DNA of 64,000 nt from Pyrrhosoma nymphula (GCA_963573305.1 OY754339.1:86335838-86399837); one strand, 5' to 3'; positions 46,148 through 57,481 are shown, counted from the first letter of the stretch. Notes: generated from the sequence alone by a model not told the origin. Made by a program: numbers and translations.

Positions 46148-48696
46148 TTACTACAGCATCAGCTACTACAGAACTGCTCAGCACACAACACCGACTGCGG
46201 TTTTTCACTTGTGACGCAATTGGAATGGTCCACTAAAGTGAGCTAGAAGAGGTCCATCAATGGCTAAAAACAATCAATTTATGTCGCATCTATTGTTTGG
46301 TTACTTCGTGTAGGATTTATATCCATAATGTGGATACAAACATTTTTTTGTATGTTGAAATTTTCCTAGACTTTCGGAACACGAAAATAACATTACTACC
46401 CAACATGAGTTTGAACGTAATTACATCGAATATCCGGTAAAATATTGTCTAAAAGGAAGGAATAAAACAAAAACAGCAGATGGAAAATTAATTAATCAAT
46501 TCAAATAAAGTACCTTTTTATGCAAAAACATATAGTATTATGGTGAAAAATTTGTCTTTCAGAGTGAGTGGAAGAGAAAAACGGCGACTCTCGGAAAAAG
46601 GCAGCTGTCATACTTTGGATATTTTCCATTTTTTATAGTTATTTACCATTCCACTACTTAAAAACTTTAAATTGAACTAATGGCGTTGTGTTACACCATT
46701 TTTGTAGAGGAATCACTCGTTCTTTGGCAAAAAAAAGGCCTTCTTCCTCAAAAAGAATTTAAATTTTTTACATAAACAATAATTAAACTTTTATTTAAAA
46801 TATTGTTATATTTACTATCCCTACAAAATCAAATCACATGAAATCCCTGTAAAAACTATAAAGCATTTTTTATTTTATTGTGATACAATAAATACTTTTC
46901 TTGTAATACATTTTTTTCTAAAACACTACGTATTAGTGGCAGAAAGTTTAAAAGACCTCGGTAGTCTAGATATACAGCCGGCGGAAAACCTCTAAGATAA
47001 AGGTTAAGTCTACTATCCTCGGATCGACACCAGAACAATTGTCAATCCAGCTATGGCTGAAAACTTTGCACTTGAGCGCATCGCGTACATAGACACAAAG
47101 AACCACGATTAAACTTTCTTATTTATTCATCTAGAGCTATGAATGTTTAGGCATACTTAAACAATACAATGGTGTTTGATAATATGGTTGGACTTCAAGT
47201 CTACGGTCCTCGGTTCGACTCCGGAAAAATTGTCAACCCACCTATGGCTCAAAACTTCGTACTTGAGCACATCGCGTGCGTAGGTACAAAGAACCAGGTT
47301 TTACTTTCTTATTTAGCGATGTATAGCTATGAAATTTTAGGCATACATAAACAATACAATGGTGATTGATGACATGGTTACGGACCATGGCCCTTTACGG
47401 ACCTTGTCGCTGCCATGTGCTCGGATATGCGGCAGTTCAAATTCTTATACTGCTTAGGGATAGAAAAATGACATGATAAAATAATAGGAAATAGGACAGG
47501 GATACCTAATGTTGCCACTGACCCAAAAAAATAGCCGCGTCCCTAAAAACTTAGTACCAAGTGTTCTCTTTGCATCATGATTAATTTCCACGGAATCACG
47601 CCTGTACTCACCGAGTTGGTTGTCCATATTGATTTTATTTGCTACGAATCACATTTTGTCACGTCGGGACATCTTCAGGTGAAGTGTTGAGCCAACTGGA
47701 GTAAATTTCACAAAGTTACGCCTCAAAACGTTAACCTTATTTTATTTCCGTGTTGCATTCTTCACCGTGTTGACAATTATACAAGACCAGATGGAGATAG
47801 AGAAAGAAGATTTTCATATTTTTACTACGAAGTCGTGCCATCATCAGAAAATTAGTAGCAATTTGGAGCAGGGAAAGGAAATAACTAATTAATTAAATGT
47901 AAAACATTAGATCTGGAACATCTCGGCGATGTCCATTTGAGATGAAGATTCTCTTTCACACTTCTTCGTGTGGATAAAAAGTTCCTGAAATCATAGAGTG
48001 ATTCGATAATCACATTTCAACTACGAAGTCATTAGATGAGATCCTTTGTTATGAGAGTCTCTTTATAGACTCCATGGTTTAAGCTTATCGAAGTCTGTAA
48101 ATAAGGATGTCATTAGATGAAATAATGTTCAACTTATCTCCCAACACCCACAACGCGAAATTAAGGGGGAAAGATTAGGCATAGAAAGATAAAAAATAAT
48201 ACATAGTTTTATTTCGTACTCAAGTAATTATTTGCAGAACTGAACTCCCAAGCACAAATCATCAAAGTGAAAAGAGACTTGGGAATGAGTTAATGATTCG
48301 TTTACGTACTTAAATGAGCGATGAATCATCGCTAAGAACTGGATGGGCGAATTGCTGTCATTGAAAGGATAGGCATTTCCTGGGAGGGAGGTAACTCGTT
48401 GTCATCATAAACTAAAGGATTGATACAGATAACCGTTAATGGCGGTACTATTTTCTTCGGTATCATTCTCCATGACCTCCACATTATTTTTCCACCTGAA
48501 AAAAAATATTGCTCTTTAGAACTGAAAGCTTAGTATATCGCGAACTGATGGCAATATGGAAAATATGCCGAATCACGCCCCATTCGTCGTCAATCAATTA
48601 CCCTGAGCCCCCTGAATCACTGCTCTGTGTTCTCGCGACTTGAGCTTCCGCGGGCATTTTATATTTGCCAAGTTTTCTTTAGTAATACAACTGGTT

Positions 48697-48990
48697 GAAA
48701 ATGTCCAATTCTTCAAAAAAGAGATAGTGCATAGTGTTAGACATTTCGGAGAAGCTGAAGGTTATTGAAAGGGCATACTAGGGAGACCCAGTGGCTGATA
48801 AAGCGGTGTGCTCTGGCGTTGGTATCTCCTCAGTGCACGATATAATAAAAAACCAAGCCAAGTTGTTAGACTATGCTTCTAAATGGGAAGAATTCATCGG
48901 TAAGCACGCGACTGCAAGCGTAGAGGAGGTAAGCATCATCTGTTTGGGTGTTGGGGTGGTCGGTGACATTGCCTCGTTTTCATCAAGAGA
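48697..48990 (+). pseudogene. Tigger/CENP-B-type HTH remnant
   Basis: The text MSNSSKK, a stop, then LDISEKLKVIERAY, a stop, then VCSGVGISSVHDIIKNQAKL and LDYASKWEEFIGKHATASVE is the two-helix DNA-binding head of pogo/Tigger/jerky proteins. Two stops interrupt it, and no DDE core follows. It lies in the expected orientation inside the 43606-49868 element. Confidence 0.8.
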
Positions 48991-49029
48991 GTACTGAGTA
49001 AGCAGGGAGATAGGGGACTTGGGAACTCC

Positions 49030-49500
49030 CAAGGGGCGACCATAAATCACTGCAGACCAGACATTTGATGCTTGCTTGTGCTGGAGGGATCAGACTTAGA
49101 GACATGCAGGCAGTTGGAAAACCCGGGCGACTCCAGTCCGTGTGCTTATTGCCCATGCCCATGTTCGTGCCTGTCCGAGTGGCGTAGATGCCCATGCGTG
49201 CCCGTTTGGGTAGTCACCCGTCCTCCAGCCGGGCACCTGCCTTGCGCGCTGAACTTGCGAGAGAAGGGAAGGGGTATCCTTCGGGAAAAGGTCCGCGTAG
49301 TTGGCCTCAGGAAAACTGGTTTTTGCAATTTGGAAGACTGTCGCTCGACCACCCACTGAAGGATCGGCTCAAGAGCGGCGGGTGCCCCTTCCCCTTTTGC
49401 CCTTTCCACCGCCTGGAAGGGAGAGAGGGAAGAGTGACTCTACAGACTCCCAGGAGCTGTTGTTGTTCAAGTGTGCGTCAGCTACGTTGATGTGAGTCTC
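49030..49500. other. GC-rich island in AT-rich DNA, open in several frames
   Basis: From 49030 to 49500 base composition rises sharply (CCCGGGCGACTCCAGTCCG, GTCACCCGTCCTCCAGCCGG, CTCAAGAGCGGCGGGTGCCC). Overlapping ORFs exist on both strands because stops are rare in GC-rich DNA; none resembles a known protein. It may be a captured foreign segment or a transposon-internal block. Confidence 0.5.
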
Positions 49501-50430
49501 AGAAGTTAAATTATGCGATTTGGCTGATCTCAGATTCTTCACAATGAGTGTAACACGTTGTGATCATGTATTTAAATTCTTACTAGCCGACTTAAGAGTA
49601 TTTGCATAAAGAAACTACGAGGTAATATGTAGTTATTTTACGATATTTTATGAGTTAAAGTTTATGATATAAAGGCATTGTTTTAAGAATGCTTTGACTA
49701 ATAAGGACCAAATATGGTTTTAAAACGTTGCCAAAGACCACAAAAGTTAGGGGGGGAAAATGACAATTTTTCACGATATCTTTAAAATGTTCGATGTAAA
49801 GAAACTCAAGAAAACGAACTGCCGATTTTTTCAGGTTCCACTGACTTCGTATTATCGAGTTTCCATTGTATATCTTTAAATGAAGGTTCCAAATCACAGA
49901 GAAAAATTCCAATTTAATTCTTACATAAGAAATTTACATGCAGACATGGTGGTACATAAGATATGACTTAGAAAAGTCATATTTGTGTCAAAAGATAGGC
50001 CTTATTAGATAGGCCTTCCTTATTAGATATAAGGAAGAGGATGGTGGGTAGTTGATGGGCAGATCATCAGTATATCCTGCAATGGGTTGATCAAATGTCT
50101 GATAGTCAGTGCTCTAATGTAATTGGGGAATATGGTACTACTGCATAAAAACTTTAAACTCATTCAGTTGTTATGGTGCTACTCTCATTTGCATAAACTG
50201 ACATGAAATAATCTTGGAAAGTATTATCAATTTTACTCTGAGAATTCTCCTCACGCCCATTAAATTTCATGATTTCGTGGGTACCTCTAATGGAATTATT
50301 GTCTTAAGCAAATTTTCAGAAAGTTTTGTAGTTTCCCTGGCAGATATCGTGTTTTACTTTCTCAAAGTCATAACTATACCAATATAATAACATGAATATC
50401 ATATTGATTGATTGCACTAATTAGGATGTC

Positions 50431-50940
50431 ACTTAAGATGAGTTTGGACTTGGTAGAAGAAGCATAAGTGTGGAAATGAGTATGATAAGGGTGTGCTTTG
50501 TCACCCATCTTCAATATTTATATTGAAAAAGCAATGCGGAAACGTAAAGGGGAACTTAAAAACATGTGCAAGTGAATGGAGAAATAATCAGCACACCACA
50601 CTTTGCTGATGACATTGCAATTCTGTCAGAGAAGAAAGAAGATCTGACATATATGCTGCATTGTATGGAAGAAACTATGACCAAATACAACTTTAAAGGA
50701 AACAAAAAATATAGTTCATGTAAGAAATCAAGAAGACGAAGAGTCACAATCAAACTTGAATGGCATAAACTTGCAGAAGTGGAAGAATTTTGCTATCTGG
50801 AAAGTACCTAGTATTACCAGTGATAGAAGGAGCAGGAAATAATTATGTAATAATATTAACACATTAATATTTAGTAGAGTAGCCCAAGCAAGGAAAATGT
50901 TTCATCTGAAGAAGAGTTCTAACAGTAAGCCTGGGCATAG
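50431..50940 (+). pseudogene. LINE reverse transcriptase remnant (RTE/CFDP2-type)
   Basis: FNIYIEKAMRKRKGELKN and then VNGEIISTPHFADDIAILSE, the FADDIAIL catalytic block, EKKEDLTYMLHCMEETMTKYN, and VEEFCYLEST, followed by a decayed NNVIININT...ARKMF. It is the palm-to-thumb part of a non-LTR RT of the kind common in arthropod RTE/Jockey copies. Frameshifts and stops are present. Confidence 0.85.
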
Positions 50941-51473
50941 ACAGCTGCAGAGCTCAGACTATTAGTTGGGGTCGGGGGTGGTTCTTCTTTTGAGGGCCTT
51001 CAGAGCCAATACCAAGTTGATGTGACCGATGCTCGAACGAATCTAGGGCAGCCGTTATTTCGGTTGATTTAAATCATTGTCTTAACCCTTAAAGAAACAG
51101 ATCGCAAACACAAATGTATTAATATGAGCGGAGCACAGAATCGTACGTTAACCATCGAGTGGCTTGTTATTCAGCATTATTTTTCCCATGACTCTTCTCA
51201 CCAAATGCCTCGTACAAAGTAGAGATATTCTTCTATAAGCGAGCAAAAGCATGTTGGATAGAACATCTTAAATAGGGGCACATACGAAGAAGAAAGAACG
51301 TTCCGATGTCGAATTTCACGAGAAATATGTAAAATAAAAAGTTCTTTTTAAAATATATGTGGTAGTGAATTTCCACGCAGATTATCGGCACTTATGACGG
51401 TAATACGACGTCATTCACGAGATTATTACATTGCGAGATCGTTATCCTAACGTATGCAACCCGCAAAACCAGG

Positions 51474-51562
51474 ATTCGAATTTATCGAATCTTTTTTGAA
51501 AGGATTCGATCGAATCTCGAATCCATGGATTCGAAAGGATTCAAACGAATCCTCGAATCCTG
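51474..51562. repeat. Short element of GGATTCGA/TCGAATCC repeats with inverted ends
   Basis: CCAGGATTCGAATTTATCGA at the left and CGAATCCTCGAATCCTGG at the right are complementary, and the 90 bases between contain at least six copies of GGATTCGA or its complement. This dense array of one short motif resembles clustered subterminal transposase sites left after internal deletion. Confidence 0.7.
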
Positions 51563-52281
51563 GCCACATCACACCATAAAAGAATTCTTAGAAGCTTCTT
51601 AGAAATTTGTATCCCAGGTCGGGACAAGTGAAGGTAATGTCAGCCTTAGATAAATGCCATTCTTGGTTCTGCCTTAGAACTCGTAAAATTTCAATATTTG
51701 TGGGTTGTAAGTTAACATTTAAGTCTTGAAGCAACCTTGTATTCTAGACCAAATAATTTATTACAAAATACTAAATTGCAGCGATTAAATGATCCCTCAT
51801 TTCACTCATGTTTGATAGTCCTCAGTGTGAGGACTTTTCCCTCTTAAGGATGTCCCGCCATTCTCTTAAATTCCTTATATCATCTACCTCCTCTTATTTC
51901 ATCAAAAATTCCTATCCTCTTCCTTCCTCTTTTATGCTTCCCCAGTCGTCTCCCCTCTATCACCCTCTTCAGCATGCCCTCTCATTTCAAACCTCCTCCA
52001 TCCATCTCTTCTGCCTTCTCCGAACCTCTGCCACCAGCTTCCTCTACTCTCCAACCATATCAAATACCTCCTCGTTTGTCTTCCTCGCCGGAAGTGAAAA
52101 AATAAGAGCGAGGCTCTGCTGAACACATACTACTCACAGAGTAGTATTATGTAGTTGTAATTGAAGGAAAAGAGCATGAGTTATTGGCTCTCCAAGTAAT
52201 GCTCTAATTATTCAGGAGCAATTGTTGTTATCTCATACTATTTGGTATTATTTAATGGTTTGACTTTTTCTCCATTTGCAG

Positions 52282-52606
52282 TTTGAGGTCCATTCCACCA
52301 TCCTTGGTCTGAGTTTCCCGAACATTGATTGGGCTGCCGCCATTGACGACGATGAGCTGAGGAGCTCATTGGATAGCTGTAACAGCAAATGTGATTCTTC
52401 TGAGTCCTCGGCTGTTAATAGCCTAAGGGTTGAAACTGTGCCCAATACTTGCAAATGTCCTGATAATGGAGAAGTCACTTCACAAGCCAAGAAAACAAAG
52501 GCGTATTCAAGTACGCAAAGTTGTCACCACCTGGAGTGCAAATGTCCAAAAATTCAGAACTCACCGCTGTATTCAGGAGAGCAGTCTGTTGGTCTGAATG
52601 AGACAG
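52282..52606 (+). CDS. BTB/POZ-like protein, third recognised exon
   Basis: The acceptor TTTCTCCATTTGCAG precedes 52282 (phase 0) and the donor ACAG|GTTGGT follows 52606 (phase 1). It begins FEVHSTILGLSFPNIDWAAA, the a1 helix and following turn of a BTB domain, then leaves the fold in a Ser/Asn/Cys-rich insert (SSLDSCNSKCDSSESSAVNS, KCPDNGEVTSQAKK, CHHLECKCPK). CxC/H-like Cys clusters are present but no standard zinc-finger spacing. The conserved middle of BTB is thus displaced by about 150 residues. The next exon resumes BTB-like helices. Confidence 0.85.
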
Positions 52607-52728
52607 GTTGGTTCAGGCTTCACCCTCAACCTATGGTCTAATATTGCCTGATATCCTCAAATACACATTAGAATACTGTATCAAAGCTGTAGATGTAATG
52701 TTCACCAAGCGCTATATCTATGTTGTAG
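52607..52728 (+). other. Short 122-bp intron
   Basis: It starts GTTGGT and ends TATCTATGTTGTAG. Removing it joins ACA G|GT CAA in frame; reading through the donor hits a stop at 52639. An open frame across the intron itself exists in the downstream phase, so partial retention cannot be excluded. Confidence 0.65.
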
Positions 52729-53049
52729 GTCAAGAGAAGAGCATTGGGTGGAACGATAGCAGCTTGTGTTCTCAGGAGCGTTTTTCCACTGAAAATAGTT
52801 TGTCCTCATCGAAAGTCTCTACAAAGCAGAAGGAGGACATTTTAAAAGTGAAACTTCCCCTCCTTCCAGAGGACGTGCTTGGAGCACTGCTGCACTATGC
52901 TTATTCCGAGAGCCTTCCTCCATCCTTGTCTCCAGAAACTGCCGAGCGATGTATTAAGCTTCTTTCTCCACCCAGTCCTATTGCAATGGATACTGTTGCT
53001 TTCAGGAATCTGTGTATATCATACCTAAGGAATAATGCTTTGAGACAAG
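52729..53049 (+). CDS. BTB/POZ-like protein, fourth recognised exon (second half of BTB)
   Basis: Phase 1 in; the donor CAAG|GTGAGA at 53049/53050 is phase 1 out. After QEKSIGWNDSSLCSQE and a Ser-rich linker it has VKLPLLPEDVLGALLHYAYS then ESLPPSLSPETAERCIKLLS. The pattern (F/L)xxLLxYxYt-(D/E)-x-L matches b4-a4 of BTB domains. It continues FRNLCISYLRNNALRQ. Joined to exon 56073 it reads NALRQDIVTLTAGIHG. Confidence 0.85.
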
Positions 53050-56000
53050 GTGAGATTCTCTTTATTCATTTCTATACTGATCTATTTTTTATCCTGCTTA
53101 TTTGTCAGTTTCATTCTTAAGAGATTTTTTTCTGATTTTTCCGATAATTTAAGTACCAGAATGGCATCATCAGGTTATGAAATGTGTCCTTGAAGTCCTT
53201 GCTTTTTCATGTTTCACTGATACTTTAGGCAGAATGTGAAATCAATGTCCCACTTTTCCATTAATAGGTCTATGTTTATTAGGTGCGATAGAAGGTTATT
53301 ACATGTGTTACATCCATGTAAAATAATTATTTTCTGTCATTGTGCTTTTCTTTTCAGTTTAACAGAACAAAACCAAATGAAAAGGTGGGGGACATACTCT
53401 TCCTTGTTTGAAAATTAAAGCTAAATCTTATTGTTTTAAAATTAAACCTGATCATCTCGCATGAGATTTTTTGAAGTGACATCTTTCTGGAGATTTTAAA
53501 GAAATTTGGATAGTGTGCAGCACCTTTTGCTATGTACAGTCGTAGAGTCAAAAATAATTTGAGAAAAAGACTGGAGATATGGGAAAATAGATCATGGGCT
53601 TAGAGAAGAATATCTTTTATCATAATACAGCATATATTTTCCTGAACTGAATTCCACAACCAGTTTTCTTGAAATCTTCTCTTCACTCAACTTTCCATAG
53701 TTTTTCTCTTTGAGGATTGTCTGTGCTGTAAATAAAGAATGTAAAGAGTAAAAGTGAATATGTTGTGCATGGAAGCAGATGAGTATGAGAACACTATGCC
53801 TTAAGTCTTGGGTTGAACTGTCTGCATACATTAGTATCCGAACTATTGCAAGAGAATGGAGCTTTTTTTACCAGAACAAACTTGATGGCCTGTCTCAATT
53901 TTTGTGAAAGCAGAACAACTGGGGAAGCATGTTTTTATCCATCATGAATTGCAAACTCAGTGTGTGGATCTCCATAATAAAGAATAAAAACTCTCAGAGT
54001 ATACAATCCACACTATTTAATACAAGGAAACCTACCTAGGTTTTGACTCATTGTATCATCTAGATGGCACAAAATGTTGAAAATTTGTGAATATGTCTAT
54101 ACTTTTTCCTATGAGTCATGTATAGTCCTACCTTAGGTTTTTCTATACTCAGGAACCCTAGGAAAATGAGAATAGATATTTTCCATCTTGATACTTCGAA
54201 GCTCACAACCAAGCTCAACAAAAGGGGAGTGTCCGGGAGTGTATGTACGCTGAAATTCAGAATTTCTTACATTGATGAAATTATGCAGGACGTTACATTG
54301 ATGTGGCTGGTTGAGCTAATTCACTACAAACTCCTCTATTCACAGCTGTACCTACAGCTAGCAGTCAATACAACAAAAACATGGAGATGTAACCCCGCAT
54401 TTACCACCTTTTGTTTTGTTATGAACCTCAGTTCTAAAGATCGCCACCAGATGTCAGTCACTTTGATTCCAATCGCAAAACACAAAAAATAGGCCCACAT
54501 TACTCATAAATCACTGAATAAAAGCTATGAATGTCAACTGTAGATGATGTAATAAACTCATTGTGATTTCGCTGGTGGAACAGAGGAAAATTGCACGTAT
54601 GCTCTTTCTTTGTTCTCGATATGATTTTGCTGGATTTGGAGATCGGCATATTGCACTGCGTTGAAGCCCTGTAGCCTGAAAAAGGTTTACCACATTATTT
54701 CAAGCCATTCCTAAGAGTTAAGCCATCAAAAATTTGACTAATGTATAGTCCAACTGCACAATTTTTTGACCAAAAATATGGTCTCAAAAAGTCCGACTAT
54801 GCACAAGTATTTATGGTACTCTGTTAGTTTTTATTATTTATTATGGAGATCAAATAATTCCACTAAGTGATGCCTTCAGTGTTAGCTGATAAATGTGTGG
54901 ACCTTGAAGTGAAGTAATGAGAAATTGGCATTTTTGAAAGATTGTGAAAGGATTTACAATCAGCCCTGAAATTTCTGCACTGTTTGTGATAGAGCCCTCA
55001 ATTAGATAAATCTCCCAAGGAGGCATGTAAGGATGTGGAAAGATTTAATTAAAATTCAAGCTTTGACTTCTAATGGCCTTTGAACCCAGTAATGGGATAT
55101 GTAAATAAACCAAAATATCAATACTGAATCTGCCTGTCTGCTGCCTATTTTAGCCCTTCTCCCTTTCTCATCTTACTTCACTTATAAGTTCTGTTTAACA
55201 TGGTTTGAAGTTAATCTTCTGTTTTAACCTAAACTTGTTGTGTCCCTCAGAATATTAAGCATAGCGGTTCTAAAGTATTCACGGAATTTATTCTTTTCCA
55301 TTGTATGCTTTGAGATTCACAGAGAGAATATGAAAAGTAAAGCTAAATGCATTGCCTCATTATTCTAAAATGTTGTGTTTTGCCCGAAATTGCTAATTTA
55401 TGCCATTATGGAAAATTCCCTGTTGAGAAGAATCCTTTGCATGCATGACTTTTAATGACCAATATAACAAAAGTGAGGGAATAACATATTTATAGGAATT
55501 GAATGTGGCCTTGATAAGGATGAAGAGGCACTGCTTGTGTGCCAATTTTTGGTCATACAATTGTACAATGTAATTGCCTCCTCCTCTCACTTCTGCTTTG
55601 GCATCCCATGTATGCAGCTTATGAACTGCAGTGGGTCAGAAGCTGCCAATTGCTCAGCCACAAAAAAATTCCTGCAAGGTGCCAATCCAGCCGGTGGTTC
55701 AGTACGACATTTTTATGGTAGATCTGAGGACCTGCCATTTTTAGTAAAAAGTCTGGTACATATTTGGAGCCTGGATAACCCTATACCCTATACGTCAACC
55801 AGTTGATCCCCCTGGTGAAGCAACTGCTTCCCATTATTCCCTCTCCCACTCCTATCCCCTTCCATTCTGTCCCTCTTGCGAGTACATCAAACGACTGGGG
55901 AAGGAAGGAAGACGATCATGTGTATGATACATATTGTGAGTGTAATCATAAAGGCCACATGGTTCGGAATACATTTAAAAGATCATTTATGCTGCATCAT

Positions 56001-56072
56001 GCATTTATTTCTTTCACATGTGAGCAAGTGTGGATTGTTCTTTAGCTCTTATTCCATCTTTCACTCAATCAG
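53050..56072 (+). other. 3.0-kb intron
   Basis: GTGAGA to TTTCACTCAATCAG. No clear mobile element is recognised. A partially inverted pair ACTAATGTATAGTCCAACTG and AAAAGTCCGACTATGCACA lies at 54737-54805. Open frames at 54118-54492 and 55537-55806 show no known domain. Confidence 0.7.
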
Positions 56073-56306
56073 ATATAGTCACACTGACTGCGGGGATTCA
56101 TGGATGTTTGTCTAAGATGGAGGAGCACCTGACAATGGGAGATTATCTGGGGATGGTGAGTTCAGAGGAAGATGAAGAGGAGGATGACATAGGGAGGAGA
56201 GCTGATGGAATATTGGCTCAGAGACGTCGAGACAAGTCTCTCCCTCATCCGACTCCCACTAGACTATGTGCTGCACTGAAGCAAGCAGCTAGGGAAGCCT
56301 CACTTG
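56073..56306 (+). CDS. BTB/POZ-like protein, fifth recognised exon
   Basis: The acceptor ends CAATCAG and the donor CTTG|GTGAGT is a full consensus (phase 1). The 78 residues DIVTLTAGIHGCLSKMEEHL and TMGDYLGMVSSEEDEEEDDI include a strongly acidic patch, then a basic AQRRRDKSLPHPTPTRL and a helical CAALKQAAREASLG. The region after BTB in such proteins is often helical; I do not recognise a named domain. Confidence 0.85.
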
Positions 56307-57170
56307 GTGAGTCTTAATCAGTTTAATTTGATGAATATGGTGCTGTACTTAATTTACCTGATTCTGTATTTTTCTAAGTAAAAAGTTCACCCAAATTGAT
56401 AAGTTTTATTTCATGTATTCATGCAAATAAATGCCCAGTAACTATGAAATCATACATGTGCTCATGCAACAAGCAAGTGGATGGAGTTAAGAATGTTTAA
56501 CAAAAGATTTCTGCTACTCGCAATTGAACCTTTTACCTCAGCACTTAAACTTAAAGGAACTAGGGTTATATTAATGAATATAGTTAAGTATTTAGAATTG
56601 GTGGAACTTAGAATACAAGGCATAGGGACTTTGTTGCTAGTGTAGAAAAACAGAGGATTAGATTAAAAGTTAAGTGGAAGCTCCCAAAAAATTTGTCCAT
56701 TCATTTCACCAGTCAACGTAGACTTCAATGTGTTTTAAAGGGATCTGTCTATAAGGAATAACCATACACCTATAAATGTAATTTTATTTTAACACCCCCA
56801 ATTTTCAGCCTGGACAATAAGCCTCTTATCCATACAAATCAGAACAGTTTAGTTTCCATGCTAGTACATTTTTACTGTTAATCTTTTTAGTTACATATGT
56901 ATCCACCTTGATATTAGTTGATTGTCTTCTGCTCACTGTTGTGTTTTTTTGCAATTGTGCTGCTAATTATGTCACTTTTTTGTTCTCGGAGTTATAATTT
57001 TATGAGCTATCGAATGAGAATATTTTCAACATGTGGCATAAAAATTGATATTATCTCATGCATATTTCCTATATTTTTAATGAGTATTTATTCTTTGCCT
57101 AATTTTTTGTTATCAGAATTCTTATTGATTTAAAATATCTCACAATTGTTTACTTTATTTTGCATAATAG
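56307..57170 (+). other. 0.86-kb intron, nothing recognised
   Basis: GTGAGT to TTGCATAATAG. AT-rich with no repeats or RNA genes that I can see. The open frame at 56918-57133 is hydrophobic AT-driven sequence. Confidence 0.7.
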
Positions 57171-57481
57171 CAATGGTGTTGGCATTGGAGCTTTGTCAAG
57201 TGTATGCAAGAAATCAGTGCCATTTAGGAAAGATGGAGGTTCGCGAAGTGGCTCAGTTTGCTGCATCACGCCTAGCTCCCTTAGCATCTCAGTTCGATGC
57301 AGTGTTGTCTGCTGTTTTAAGATCCATTCCCCCAGCAATTTCCCCTGTTGTGGCCAGGGCTCGGCGTTCTCCTCCCTTGAATGACAATCAGCGGCGTAAT
57401 GGACACGATCACCATCACCAATTGCCTCATGGTGATGGGTCAACTCTGAGGGATAGGCTAGCTTCTCACTTGGTGCCTGAG
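57171..57481 (+). CDS. BTB/POZ-like protein, sixth recognised exon
   Basis: Enters in phase 1 (G|CA gives Ala) and leaves at GAG|GTGAGT in phase 0. The sequence starts AMVLALELCQVYARNQCHLG, then VREVAQFAASRLAPLASQFD, AVLSAVLRSIPPAISPVVAR, mostly amphipathic helix. It ends with a basic, His-rich turn (RRNGHDHHHQLPHGDG) and LASHLVPE. No catalytic motif is visible. The helices could be an oligomerisation or BACK-like region. Confidence 0.85.

Larger units (their letters stand above)
44413..47003 (+). mobile_element. piggyBac element, 2.59 kb, with TTAA target duplication
   Basis: TTAA at 44409-44412 and 47004-47007 flank inverted termini CCTTTATC (44413) and GATAAAGG (to 47003). The interrupted host repeat reads continuously across: GGTTGTACTT before, AAGTCTACTATCCTCGG after, compared with the intact unit GGTTGGACTTCAAGTCTACG at 47185. 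Internal sequence includes a piggyBac transposase remnant (45333-45742), a C/T-rich block at 46000-46090 and a hairpin at 46089-46147. Subterminal 200-base imperfect direct repeats (about 44560, 44790, 44998) precede the coding part. Confidence 0.88.
44131..47395 (+). repeat. Tandem repeat of about 180-190 bp, roughly four copies, split by piggyBac
   Basis: The phrase ACAAAGAACCA starts at 44131, 44310, 47095 and 47286. With the piggyBac removed these are about 179, 190 and 191 bases apart. Shared words are CAATCCAGCTATGGCTCAAA, ACTTGAGCGCAT, TTTCTTATTTAGCGATGTA and AACAATACAATGGT. One unit ends with CTACGGTCCTCGGTTCGACTCCGG, which resembles a tRNA variable region plus B box. Confidence 0.85.
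43606..49868 (+). mobile_element. Tigger-type element of the CAGTAGAAACTC family with nested insertions
   Basis: CAGTAGAAACTC at 43606 and GAGTTTCCATTG at 49857-49868 (then TA) are the same termini as in 7083-8602, with subterminal words TTATACGAAGC, GGTCCCAACCAAAAG, CCGATTTTTTCAGGTTCCAC. The 43606 side has lost the flanking TA. Inside are a 180-190-bp tandem repeat, a piggyBac insertion, a CENP-B-type HTH remnant in plus orientation (48697-48990) and a GC-rich patch. After removing the piggyBac the element is about 3.7 kb. Confidence 0.65.
26063..52281 (+). other. 26.2-kb phase-0 intron of the BTB-like gene, packed with mobile elements
   Basis: It starts GTTAGT and ends TTTTTCTCCATTTGCAG. 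Recognised contents are listed separately. Stretches in which I see nothing supportable include 26063-28260, 30240-30950, 31240-33180, 36124-37000, 38080-38890, 39300-41220, 47400-48690, 49870-50430 and 50940-51470. LINE-tail-like TTATTTATTTATGGCG occurs at 43050. A decayed element end with CAGTGCTCTAATG occurs near 50100. Confidence 0.85.

Noticed and set aside
47652..47870. Further hammerhead-like words (TCTGATGATGGCACGA on the minus strand near 47865; CCTGAAGATGTCCCGACG near 47695)
   Set aside because: The stem II plus GAAA part is missing or broken, so the core cannot be formed.
49096..49490. Overlapping ORFs in the GC-rich island as genes
   Set aside because: Multiple frames on both strands are open at once, as expected from low stop frequency; none resembles a protein family.
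52607..52728. The stretch YGLILPDILKYTLEYCIKAV as coding
   Set aside because: It needs a frameshift from the preceding exon; a 122-base GT-AG intron explains the frame change. Retention in some transcripts is still possible.
54118..54492. 124-codon open frame in the intron
   Set aside because: No recognisable domain, no exon signals in phase with the gene and ordinary AT-rich composition.
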